DNA of 6,073 nucleotides from Burkholderiales bacterium (GTDB taxonomy: Bacteria > Pseudomonadota > Gammaproteobacteria > Burkholderiales > Usitatibacteraceae): positions 1-6,073 of the forward strand of contig JADGRS010000214.1 in NCBI GenBank assembly GCA_017880705.1. Reading direction: 5' to 3'. Below are positions 1 through 6,073 of this stretch, in pieces. Numbering within the stretch: position 1 is the first letter of the stretch; every line of letters begins with the position of its first letter. The notes under the pieces were generated by a model. The model worked only from the letters and a program-made list of their open reading frames with translations. It searched no databases and had not been told where the DNA came from. The position numbers and the translations under genes were made by a program.

Positions 1-128
1 CTGATACAGAAATGCGTGGCTCGATCGCGGCCGGACTGCGCAAACGCGATGCTCCCGGAGCGCAAAATTGCCGCACGTCCGGAGGGTCCGCGATGCCCTT
101 GATTCCTCGCCGAAAGCGGCACTTTCTG
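1..128. other. upstream region without a supported gene
   Basis: No tRNA, rRNA or recognisable protein is visible here; in particular there is no initiator tRNA gene (metY), which precedes rimP in E. coli. Several frames stay open by chance because of the GC content. The + frame from position 3 is open to the TGA at 150-152, and a minus frame from ATG 145 back to the left edge is also open. Neither product resembles a family I know, and neither shows the codon bias of the genes downstream. A short GCCG-AAAG-CGGC stem at 109-120 has only a weak T run after it. This is most likely spacer, or at best the tail of an upstream gene. Confidence 0.5.
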
Positions 129-158
129 GTGACGTTTTGGGGCATTACGTGATAGAAT
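129..158 (+). promoter_or_regulatory. predicted sigma70 promoter of the rimP-nusA-infB operon
   Basis: The -10 hexamer TAGAAT at 153-158 matches TATAAT at five of six positions. It is preceded by TG at 150-151 with one base between, giving an extended -10 box (TGATAGAAT). A weaker -35, GTGACG at 129-134, matches TTGACA at four of six positions with an 18 bp spacer. Transcription would begin near 165, leaving a leader of about 40 nt before the rimP start. The position directly upstream of the first gene of the operon supports the call. It is a prediction from base matches only. Confidence 0.6.
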
Positions 159-175
159 CTGTCGGTTTCGGAGTT

Positions 176-180
176 GGAGA
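176..180 (+). promoter_or_regulatory. candidate Shine-Dalgarno sequence of rimP, separated from the start by a hairpin
   Basis: GGAGA at 176-180 (with a second GGAG at 170-173) is the only good anti-16S match upstream of rimP. In linear sequence it ends 24 nt before GTG 205, too far for normal initiation. If the 14-nt hairpin at 181-194 folds, the effective distance falls to about 10 nt. This favours GTG 205 over the TTG at 199-201, which would be only about 4 nt away and lies inside the T run. The bridging role is inference. Confidence 0.5.
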
Positions 181-200
181 TGGGCCTCGGCCCATTTTTT
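181..200 (+). terminator. terminator-like hairpin plus T run in the rimP leader (possible attenuator)
   Basis: TGGGC at 181-185 pairs with GCCCA at 190-194, giving five pairs (four G-C and one A-U) closed over a CTCG loop, a member of the stable YNMG tetraloop class. Bases 178-180 can extend the stem weakly into the T run. Six T residues follow at 195-200. This is the form of an intrinsic terminator, yet it lies after the predicted transcription start and ends 4 nt before the rimP start codon. It could attenuate the operon, or serve as a structural spacer for translation. The stem is short, so termination is probably partial if it occurs. Confidence 0.6.
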
Positions 201-204
201 GTTT

Positions 205-642
205 GTGAGACCGATTTCAGAGCGAGAAGCGTGGATTCGGGCAACCCTCGAGGGGCTCGGATACGAACTCGTCGACCTGGAGTCGTCGCGCTCGGGATTG
301 CTCAGGATCTTCATCGATTCCCCGCGCGGGATTACCGTTGAGGATTGCGCGAAGGTGAGCAACCATTTGACGCGCGCCTTCGCAGTGGAGGGAATCGATT
401 ACGAGCGGCTCGAGGTCTCGTCGCCGGGTCTCGACCGTCCGCTGAAGACGCTCGGGGATTTCGAGCGCTTCGCGGGGCGCGACGTGACGCTCAAGCTGAA
501 ACTGCCGCGCGATGGGCGGCGGCGCTTCGAGGGAAAGTTGGTGGGAGTCGAGGGCGGGCGAATCGCCGTCGACGTCGAGGGTCAACGGCAACACCTGGAA
601 TTCGCTGAAATCGACCGCGCGCGACTCGTGCCGGACGTGTGA
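205..642 (+). CDS. rimP: ribosome maturation factor RimP
   Basis: RimP binds the assembling 30S subunit in the cytoplasm and helps its late maturation. From GTG 205 the protein has 145 residues, close to the roughly 150 of E. coli RimP. The N-terminal alpha/beta domain spans about residues 5-78 and includes the family motifs GYELVDLE (19-26), [10 protein letters not shown] (33-42) and [12 protein letters not shown] (69-80). The C-terminal SH3-like barrel covers about 82-145. A TTG two codons upstream (199) is possible, but it sits in the T run of the leader hairpin; GTG 205 fits better with the hairpin-bridged Shine-Dalgarno. The gene opens the operon, 15 bp before nusA. Its arginine codons are mixed (CGC, CGG, CGA, CGT, AGA, AGG), unlike nusA, which suggests lower expression. 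Identity is secure; the exact start is less so. Confidence 0.95.
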   Translation: MRPISEREAWIRATLEGLGYELVDLESSRSGLLRIFIDSPRGITVEDCAKVSNHLTRAFAVEGIDYERLEVSSPGLDRPLKTLGDFERFAGRDVTLKLKLPRDGRRRFEGKLVGVEGGRIAVDVEGQRQHLEFAEIDRARLVPDV

Positions 643-657
643 AGGGCTTGGAGGGTC

Positions 658-2148
658 ATGAGCAAGGATCTACTGCTGCTGGTCGACGCGCTGTCGCGCG
701 AGAAGAACGTCGCGAAGGACACCGTGTTCCTCGCGCTCGAGATGGCGCTCGCCTCGGCGACCAAGAAGCGCTTCAAGGACGAGGTCGACGTGCGCGTCGA
801 GATCGACCGCGAGTCCGGCGAGTATTCCGCCTTCCGCCGCTGGACCGTCGTCCCCGACGAGGAGCATGAGGAGCCCGCGCACCAGATCGCGATCACCGAT
901 GCCGTCGAGGAGAATCCCGAGGCGGTCCTCGGCGACGTGATCGAGGAGCCGCTCGAGCCCGAGACCTTCGGGCGCATCGGCGCGCAGGCCGCGAAGCAGG
1001 TGATCCTGCAGAAGATCCGCGACGCCGAGCGCGAGCAGATCCTGAACGACTTCCTCGAGCGCGGCGAGTCGCTCGTGACCGGCACGGTGAAGCGCGCCGA
1101 GCGCGGCAACCTCATCGTCGAGTCGGGGCGCGTGGAAGCGCTCCTGCCGCGCGACCAGCTCATCGCCAAGGAAAACCTGCGCGTGGGCGACCGCGTGCGC
1201 GCATACATCGCCAAGATCGACCGCGCCGCCCGCGGCCCGCAGCTCATCCTGTCGCGCGTTGCGCCCGAGTTCCTCGTGAAGCTCTTCGAGCTCGAGGTGC
1301 CCGAGATCGAGGAGGGCCTCCTCGAGATCAAGGCGGCGGCTCGCGATCCGGGGCTGCGCGCGAAGATCGCCGTCAAGTCCAACGATCCGCGCATCGATCC
1401 CGTGGGAACGTGCGTCGGCATGCGCGGCTCGCGCGTGCAGGCGGTCACCCAGGAGCTCGCGGGCGAGCGCGTCGACATCATCCTGTGGTCGCCCGAGCCC
1501 GCGCAGTTCGTGATCAACGCGCTCGCGCCCGCCGACGTGAGCTCGATCGTGGTCGACGAGGAGCGCCACTCGATGGACGTGGTCGTGACCGAGGACCAGC
1601 TCGCGCTCGCCATCGGCAAGGGCGGCCAGAACGTGCGCCTCGCGTCGGAGCTTTCCGGCTGGCAGCTCAACATCATGACGACCGAGGAGCGCGAGACGAA
1701 GAGCGAGGCCGAGACTTCGGTCGTGCGCGCGCTTTTCATGGAGAAGCTCGACGTCGACGAGGAGGTCGCGGAGATTCTCGTGAAGGAGGGCTTCACGTCG
1801 CTCGACGAGGTCGCGTACGTGCCGATCAACGAGATGCTCGAGATCGAGGATTTCGACGAGGAAACGGTGAACGAGCTGCGCCGCCGCGCGCGCAACGCGC
1901 TCCTCACGGAAGCGATCAAGAGCGAGGAGACCGTCGAGCACGCCGCCGAGGACCTGCAGGGCATGGAGGGCATGGACAATCCCACCGCGCGGCTGCTCGC
2001 CTCCAAGGGCATCACGACGATGGACGCTCTCGCCGACCTCGCGACCGACGAGCTCACCGAGATGACCGGAATGGATGAAGAGCGCGCGAACAAGCTCATC
2101 ATGAAAGCGCGCGAACCGTGGTTCAAGGAGCCTCAGGCCCAGGCCTGA
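658..2148 (+). CDS. nusA: transcription termination/antitermination factor NusA
   Basis: NusA binds RNA polymerase and nascent RNA, promotes pausing and hairpin-dependent termination, and takes part in antitermination of rRNA operons. The 496 residues match the proteobacterial length (E. coli 495). Visible domains are: N-terminal polymerase-binding domain about 1-125 ([12 protein letters not shown] at 43-54, FRRW at 59-62), S1 domain about 137-201, KH1 about 230-285 with GMRGSRV at 254-260, KH2 about 300-345 with [10 protein letters not shown] at 320-329, and acidic repeats AR1 about 362-425 and AR2 about 437-490. AR2 is the repeat that contacts the alpha C-terminal domain of polymerase in E. 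coli. ATG 658 is preceded by GGAGGG at 650-655, only 2 nt away, so pairing may use GGAGG or the GAAGGG at 641-646. Nearly every arginine is CGC, a sign of high expression. It could feed back on the leader hairpin upstream of rimP. Confidence 0.98.
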   Translation: MSKDLLLLVDALSREKNVAKDTVFLALEMALASATKKRFKDEVDVRVEIDRESGEYSAFRRWTVVPDEEHEEPAHQIAITDAVEENPEAVLGDVIEEPLEPETFGRIGAQAAKQVILQKIRDAEREQILNDFLERGESLVTGTVKRAERGNLIVESGRVEALLPRDQLIAKENLRVGDRVRAYIAKIDRAARGPQLILSRVAPEFLVKLFELEVPEIEEGLLEIKAAARDPGLRAKIAVKSNDPRIDPVGTCVGMRGSRVQAVTQELAGERVDIILWSPEPAQFVINALAPADVSSIVVDEERHSMDVVVTEDQLALAIGKGGQNVRLASELSGWQLNIMTTEERETKSEAETSVVRALFMEKLDVDEEVAEILVKEGFTSLDEVAYVPINEMLEIEDFDEETVNELRRRARNALLTEAIKSEETVEHAAEDLQGMEGMDNPTARLLASKGITTMDALADLATDELTEMTGMDEERANKLIMKAREPWFKEPQAQA

Positions 2149-2167
2149 CGCATAGGAACGGAAACGA

Positions 2168-4840
2168 ATGCCTAAGTCGAACGTCACCCAATTCGCCGAG
2201 GAGCTCAAGCTCCCGGTCGCCCTTCTCCTCGAGCAGCTCCAGGCCGCGGGGGTGAAGAAGAAGGCGGGTGAGGACGCGATCACCGAGCAGGACAAGGCAC
2301 GCCTGCTCGATTACCTGCGCGAGATGCACGGCAACAAGGAAGAGAAGAAGAAGATCACGCTCACGCGCAAGCAAACGACCGAGATCAAGAAGGCGGATGC
2401 CACCGGCAAGGCGCGCACCATCCAGGTCGAAGTGCGCAAGAAGCGCACGTTCGTCAAGGTCGACAAGCCCACCGTGGAGGCCGTGCCCGAGCCGGTGAAG
2501 GTCGTCGCGCCCCCCGCGCCGATCATCGACACCGCCGAAGCGAAGAAACGCGAAGCCGAGGCGAAGCGCCAGGCGGAGCTCGCGGCGCGCCAGGCGGCCG
2601 ATGCGGAAACGAAGACGAAGCGCGTCGCGGCCGCGAAGAAGAAGGACGAGGCCGCGCCCGGCGCCGAGGCGCCCGCGGCGGCGCCCGCCGAAGGCGAGCC
2701 TCCGAAGAAGAAGCGCGTCATTCGCAAGAAGGGCGAGGAGCCCGCCACGGAGGCCGAGGCCCCGGTGCTGGTCGAGGTGAAGGCCGAGGCCGCGAAGGCC
2801 GACGCGAAGCCCGCTGCGGGAGACGCTGCCGCGACCGCCGCGGCGCCCGAAGGCACGCTGCATCGCCCGGTGCTCAAGCCCGGCGAGAAGGAGAAGGACA
2901 AGAAGCCGAAGCGCGCGGCCAAGCCCGCTTCCGCATGGGTCGACGATGTCGCGCGGCGCCGCGCCATCAAGACGCGAGGCGATACGAGCGGCGGACGCGA
3001 CGGCTGGCGCTCGCGCGGCGGTGGTGCACGCCATCGCGACGATGACGGCGGCACGTCGTTCGCGGCGCCCTCGGAACCCAAGGTGATCGAAGTGCTCGTT
3101 CCCGAGACGATCAGCGTGGGCGATCTCGCGCACAAGATGTCGGTCAAGGCCGCCGAAGTCATCAAGGTGATGATGAAGATGGGCAACATGGTCACCATCA
3201 ACCAGGTGATCGACCAGGACACCGCCATGATCGTGGTCGCGGAGATGGGCCACCAGGCGAAGCCGGCGAAGCTGGACGATCCCGAGTCGTTCCTCACCGA
3301 GACCGCGGCCAATGACGAGGCCAATTTCGAGGCGCGCCCTCCGGTCGTGACCGTGATGGGCCACGTGGACCACGGCAAGACATCGCTCCTCGACGCGATC
3401 CGCAAGGCACGCGTCGCGGTTGGCGAGGCCGGCGGCATCACGCAGCACATCGGCGCGTATCACGTGAAGACGGCGCGCGGCGTCATCACGTTCCTGGATA
3501 CTCCGGGTCACGAGGCCTTCACCGCGATGCGCGCGCGCGGCAGCCAGATCACCGACATCGTCGTGCTGGTGGTGGCGGCCGACGACGGCGTGATGCCCCA
3601 GACGATCGAGGCGATCAACCACGCGAAGGCGGCCAAGGTGCCGATCGTCGTCGCCGTCAACAAGATCGACAAGCCGGAAGCGAACCCCGCGCGCGTCAAG
3701 CAGGAGCTCCTCTCGCACGATGTCGTCGCGGAGGAATTCGGCGGCCAGGTGCAGTTCGTCGAGGTCTCGGCCAAGACCGGCCAGGGCATCGACAAGCTCC
3801 TCGAGTCGATCCAGCTCCAGTCGGAGGTGCTCGAGCTCAAGGCGCCCGTGAACGCGCCCGCCAAGGGTGTCGTGATCGAGTCGCGCCTCGACAAGGGCCG
3901 CGGCCCGGTGGCGACGCTGCTGGTGAAGTCGGGAACGCTCAAGAAGGGCGACGTAGTGCTCGCGGGCGCGGTCTTCGGGCGCGTGCGCGCGATGAACGAC
4001 GAGAACGCGAAGGCGGTGACCGAAGCCGGGCCGTCGATTCCGGTCGAGATCCAGGGGCTCCAGGACGTGGCGCGCGCGGGCGACGAGGTGATCGTCCTCA
4101 ACGACGAGCGCAAGGCGCGCGAGATCGCGCTCTTCCGCCAGGGCAAGTTCCGCGACGTGAAGCTCGCGAAGCAGCAGGCGGTCAAGCTCGAGAACGCATT
4201 CGACCAGCTGGCCGAAGGCGGCAAGACGCTGGTGCTCATCATCAAGGCCGACGCGCAGGGCTCCTACGAGGGCCTCGCGCACGCGCTCACCAAGCTTTCG
4301 ACCGAGGAAGTGAGGGTGAACATCGTCCACACCGGGGTCGGTGGCATCACGGAGTCGGACATCAACCTCGCGCTCGCATCCAAGGCAGTCGTGATCGGAT
4401 TCAACACGAGGGCGGACGCCGCGGCGCGCAAACTCGCCGAGAATTCGGGCGTCGACATCCGTTACTACACTGTCATCTACGACGCGGTGGACGACGTGAC
4501 GGCGGCGATCAACGGAATGCTCACGCCGGAGCAGAAGGAAACCATTCTCGGCACCGTCGAAGTGCGCAACGTGTTCAAGATCTCCAAGGTGGGAACGGTC
4601 GCTGGATGCATGGTCACCGACGGCCTGGTGCGGCGCGGCTCCTCGGTGCGGCTGGTGCGCGCCGGAGTCGTGGTGCACACCGGCGAGCTCGACTCGCTGA
4701 AGCGCTTCAAGGACGACGTGCGCGAGGTGAAGGCCGGATTCGAATGCGGCTTGAGCCTCAAGAACTTCAACGACGTCCAGGTGGGTGATCAGCTCGAGGT
4801 GTTCGAGGTGGTCGAGGTCGCGCGCTCGCTGGCGCAATGA
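2168..4840 (+). CDS. infB: translation initiation factor IF-2
   Basis: IF2 is the GTPase that places formyl-Met-tRNA on the 30S subunit and drives 50S joining. The protein has 890 residues, the same as E. coli IF2. Domains in order: IF2_N 1-53; IF2-associated domain about 60-98 ([12 protein letters not shown] at 86-97); a long Ala/Lys/Glu linker about 120-300; a second IF2_N-type domain about 303-362; G domain about 390-550; beta barrel domain II about 560-655; domain III about 685-780; and the fMet-tRNA-binding C-terminal barrel about 795-890, with [12 protein letters not shown] at 858-869. GTPase motifs are all intact: GHVDHGKT 398-405 (G1), [10 protein letters not shown] 422-431 (G2), DTPGHE 444-449 with catalytic His448 (G3), NKID 498-501 (G4) and SAK 534-536 (G5). 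ATG 2168 has AGGAA at 2154-2158, 9 nt away. Its stop overlaps the rbfA start. Confidence 0.98.
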   Translation: MPKSNVTQFAEELKLPVALLLEQLQAAGVKKKAGEDAITEQDKARLLDYLREMHGNKEEKKKITLTRKQTTEIKKADATGKARTIQVEVRKKRTFVKVDKPTVEAVPEPVKVVAPPAPIIDTAEAKKREAEAKRQAELAARQAADAETKTKRVAAAKKKDEAAPGAEAPAAAPAEGEPPKKKRVIRKKGEEPATEAEAPVLVEVKAEAAKADAKPAAGDAAATAAAPEGTLHRPVLKPGEKEKDKKPKRAAKPASAWVDDVARRRAIKTRGDTSGGRDGWRSRGGGARHRDDDGGTSFAAPSEPKVIEVLVPETISVGDLAHKMSVKAAEVIKVMMKMGNMVTINQVIDQDTAMIVVAEMGHQAKPAKLDDPESFLTETAANDEANFEARPPVVTVMGHVDHGKTSLLDAIRKARVAVGEAGGITQHIGAYHVKTARGVITFLDTPGHEAFTAMRARGSQITDIVVLVVAADDGVMPQTIEAINHAKAAKVPIVVAVNKIDKPEANPARVKQELLSHDVVAEEFGGQVQFVEVSAKTGQGIDKLLESIQLQSEVLELKAPVNAPAKGVVIESRLDKGRGPVATLLVKSGTLKKGDVVLAGAVFGRVRAMNDENAKAVTEAGPSIPVEIQGLQDVARAGDEVIVLNDERKAREIALFRQGKFRDVKLAKQQAVKLENAFDQLAEGGKTLVLIIKADAQGSYEGLAHALTKLSTEEVRVNIVHTGVGGITESDINLALASKAVVIGFNTRADAAARKLAENSGVDIRYYTVIYDAVDDVTAAINGMLTPEQKETILGTVEVRNVFKISKVGTVAGCMVTDGLVRRGSSVRLVRAGVVVHTGELDSLKRFKDDVREVKAGFECGLSLKNFNDVQVGDQLEVFEVVEVARSLAQ
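2528..2917 (+). other. low-complexity Ala/Lys/Glu linker segment inside infB
   Basis: Residues about 121-250 of IF2 consist mainly of alanine, lysine, glutamate and proline, coded by repeated GCG/GCC/GAG/AAG triplets. Examples are the Lys-rich blocks AAAKKKDE (154-161) and [14 protein letters not shown] (178-191). Such charged, probably disordered or helical linkers join the N-terminal and core parts of long-form IF2 and vary greatly between species. The reading frame is intact throughout, so this is not a broken region. Confidence 0.7.
4837..4840 (+). promoter_or_regulatory. infB/rbfA ATGA stop-start overlap
   Basis: The rbfA ATG (4837-4839) shares bases with the infB TGA (4838-4840). With no Shine-Dalgarno at normal spacing, the likely mode is reinitiation by ribosomes finishing IF2, tying RbfA output to IF2 output. 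The overlap is seen directly; the coupling is inferred. Confidence 0.7.
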
Positions 4841-5220
4841 CCGCACCGCGCCGCGCACGCATCGCAGACCAGATTCAACGCGAGCTGGCGGAGCTCATTC
4901 GCACGGAGCTTCGCGATCCCCGGGTCGGCATGGTGACGCTCACCGGCGTCGAGGTTTCGGGGGATCAATCGCACGCGAAGATCTTTTTCACCGTGCTAGG
5001 CGCCGAGCCGGTCGCGCAGGAAGCGCTCGAAGGGCTGCAGCACGCGGCGGGATTCCTTCGCACCGGCCTTGCGCGGCGCCTGAGCACGCGCTCGGTCCCC
5101 GATCTTCACTTCGAGCACGACGAGTCGGTGGAACGCGGCATGCGCCTTTCGAAACTCATCGACGAGGCGGTCGCCCCGAAGCCGGCGGCACGCAGGCCGC
5201 GGGGCCGGTCGGCCGGCTAG
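4837..5220 (+). CDS. rbfA: 30S ribosome-binding factor RbfA
   Basis: RbfA binds the immature 30S subunit near the 5' end helix of 16S rRNA and is needed for its late processing and for cold adaptation. The product has 127 residues (E. coli 133). It is a single KH-type domain: the N-terminal helix with [14 protein letters not shown] (8-21), the [15 protein letters not shown] strand region (27-41), AKIFFTVL (47-54), the Ala-x-Gly kink typical of RbfA in HAAGFLR (69-75), and VPDLHF (87-92). The C-terminal tail, from about 113, is basic (RRPRGR) and probably disordered. ATG 4837 overlaps the infB stop as ATGA. The nearest purine-rich match, GAGG at 4814-4817, is 19 nt upstream, so translation is probably coupled to infB. 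It also overlaps truB by one base. Confidence 0.96.
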   Translation: MTAPRRARIADQIQRELAELIRTELRDPRVGMVTLTGVEVSGDQSHAKIFFTVLGAEPVAQEALEGLQHAAGFLRTGLARRLSTRSVPDLHFEHDESVERGMRLSKLIDEAVAPKPAARRPRGRSAG

Positions 5221-5222
5221 TG
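5218..5222 (+). promoter_or_regulatory. rbfA/truB TAGTG stop-start overlap
   Basis: The rbfA TAG (5218-5220) shares its last G with the truB GTG (5220-5222). The bases before it are C/G-rich without an AGGAGG-like stretch, so TruB synthesis probably depends on ribosomes that terminate at rbfA. A weak GTG start combined with coupling would keep TruB low relative to the upstream factors. The overlap is seen directly; the effect is inferred. Confidence 0.7.
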
Positions 5223-6073
5223 ACGGTCCGCAACGACGGTCCCGACGGCGTCCTGCTGCTCGACAAGCCGGCGGGTATCACCTCCACCCGCGCGCTCGCG
5301 AAGGCCAAGCGCCTCATCGGCTCGCTCAAGGGCGGCCACACCGGGACTCTCGACCCGTTCGCGACTGGCCTCCTGCCGCTGGTGTTCGGCGAGGCCACCA
5401 AGTTCTCCCGGTTCCTCATCGATTCGCGCAAGTCGTACATCGCGACCTTGCGGCTCGGAGAGGAAACGCCCACGGGCGATACGGAAAGCGACGTCAGCTC
5501 GCGCCGCGCCGTGGAGGCGGGCCTCGAGCGTATCGACCAAGTCCTCGCGTCGTTCCTCGGCGCGCAGCGCCAGACGCCGCCCATGCATTCGGCGGTGCAC
5601 GTCAACGGGCGGCGCCTCTACGAGTACGCGCGGGCGGGCGAGGAGGTCGAAAGGCCGGTGCGCGAGGTCGTGATCGAGGTCCTCGAGCGCCTCGGTCGCG
5701 AGGGAAACGATCTGATCGTCCGGGTGGATTGCTCCAAGGGGACCTACGTGCGCACGCTGGCCCAGGACATCGGCTCGCGTCTCGGCTGCGGAGCCCACCT
5801 GGTGGCATTGCGACGGACCGGGGTGGGAGGGTTCTCTCTCGACGATGCCGTGACTTTCGAGACCCTTGCGGCGGACGGCGAGGCGCGGGCCAGGGCCCGC
5901 CTCCTTCCCCCGGAATCGCTCGCCGCGGGCCTGCCGCGCCTCGACGCGACCCCCGAGGAAGCGTCGCGATTCGGGCACGGACGGATCATCGAACGCGTTT
6001 TCGGCAGCGCCGGGGAGGTGGCCGTCTATGCGCCGGGGGCAATCTTTCTCGGAGTCGGGTCGAGCCTGGGCGG
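5220..6073 (+). CDS. truB: tRNA pseudouridine(55) synthase TruB, 3' end cut by the window
   Basis: TruB converts uridine 55 in the T loop of tRNAs to pseudouridine. The frame is open from GTG 5220 to the right edge: 284 codons plus two bases, with about 15-25 residues probably missing by comparison with the family. The catalytic motif GGHTGTLDPFATG lies at 38-50 with nucleophile Asp45. Other family blocks are LLLDKPAGITS (12-22), KSYIATLRLGEETPTGD (71-87), RRLYEYARAG (131-140) and CSKGTYVRTL (171-180), then GCGAHLVALRRTGVGGFSL (189-207). A PUA-like C-terminal part, about 240 on, includes FLGVG (276-280). GTG 5220 overlaps the rbfA TAG (TAGTG). No good Shine-Dalgarno lies before it, so termination-reinitiation from rbfA is likely. 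No other in-frame start precedes the catalytic motif. One deviation is His127 in SAVHVNG, where E. coli has lysine. Confidence 0.96.
   Translation, partial: MTVRNDGPDGVLLLDKPAGITSTRALAKAKRLIGSLKGGHTGTLDPFATGLLPLVFGEATKFSRFLIDSRKSYIATLRLGEETPTGDTESDVSSRRAVEAGLERIDQVLASFLGAQRQTPPMHSAVHVNGRRLYEYARAGEEVERPVREVVIEVLERLGREGNDLIVRVDCSKGTYVRTLAQDIGSRLGCGAHLVALRRTGVGGFSLDDAVTFETLAADGEARARARLLPPESLAAGLPRLDATPEEASRFGHGRIIERVFGSAGEVAVYAPGAIFLGVGSSLG

Noticed and set aside
109..127. GCCG-AAAG-CGGC stem as terminator of an upstream gene
   Set aside because: It has only four base pairs and the following bases (ACTTTCT) are not a proper T run, so it is too weak to call.
1..145. Minus-strand frame from ATG 145 to the left edge, a possible divergent gene
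   Set aside because: No Shine-Dalgarno precedes the ATG, the start lies inside the operon promoter, the 48-residue product is unrecognisable, and other frames here are also open by chance.
1410..2078. + strand open frame of 222 codons inside nusA
   Set aside because: It is an out-of-frame Arg/Ala/Gly-rich shadow of the KH and acidic-repeat coding region of nusA.
582..2295. Two long antisense open frames over nusA (514 and 541 codons)
   Set aside because: Both frames are open at once over the same DNA, as expected from codon bias in a GC-rich gene. The products are Ser/Arg- or Leu/Arg/His-rich and resemble nothing; nusA itself is complete.
2123..4858. Antisense open frame of 911 codons covering all of infB
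   Set aside because: It mirrors the strong third-position G/C bias of infB. The product is a Leu/Arg/His/Asp-rich low-complexity string with no recognisable domain, while the + strand frame encodes a complete IF2.
5217..5978. Antisense open frame of 253 codons opposite truB
   Set aside because: The + strand carries all TruB catalytic blocks in a continuous frame. The antisense product has no recognisable motifs and is a shadow.
1..6073. Mobile elements, CRISPR arrays, tRNA genes, phage or defence genes
   Set aside because: No repeats with spacers, transposase motifs, cloverleaf or defence domains were seen. The window is filled by a conserved housekeeping operon.

Overview
This window holds a conserved translation and transcription operon, rimP-nusA-infB-rbfA-truB, all on the + strand. 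The first four genes are complete and the fifth (truB) runs off the right edge. The DNA is GC-rich, with strong CGC/CTC/GAG codon preference in nusA and infB. The gene order and the protein details (RimP with [12 protein letters not shown], a 496-residue NusA with two C-terminal acidic repeats, an 890-residue IF2 of the long proteobacterial type) point to a proteobacterium, most likely a betaproteobacterium. The class assignment is inferred from remembered family sequences, not from a search.

Layout. Positions 1-128 hold no gene I can support. A sigma70-type promoter with an extended -10 box lies at about 129-158. It would start a transcript near 165 with a leader of only about 40 nt. That leader contains a compact GC hairpin followed by six T residues (181-200), ending four bases before the rimP GTG start at 205. 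rimP (205-642) is followed after 15 bp by nusA (658-2148), and after 19 bp by infB (2168-4840). infB overlaps rbfA (4837-5220) in an ATGA junction, and rbfA overlaps truB (from 5220) in a TAGTG junction. No internal terminator was seen.

How the genes work together. RimP and RbfA are 30S maturation factors, IF2 brings initiator tRNA to the 30S subunit and drives subunit joining, TruB makes pseudouridine 55 in tRNA, and NusA is the RNA polymerase pausing, termination and antitermination factor. The last three genes are tightly coupled by start/stop overlaps without good ribosome binding sites of their own.

I found no new system here. The most interesting element is the terminator-shaped hairpin wedged between the only good Shine-Dalgarno sequence and the rimP start. 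It may be an attenuator, possibly used for feedback by NusA, and/or a structure that brings the ribosome binding site to working distance.
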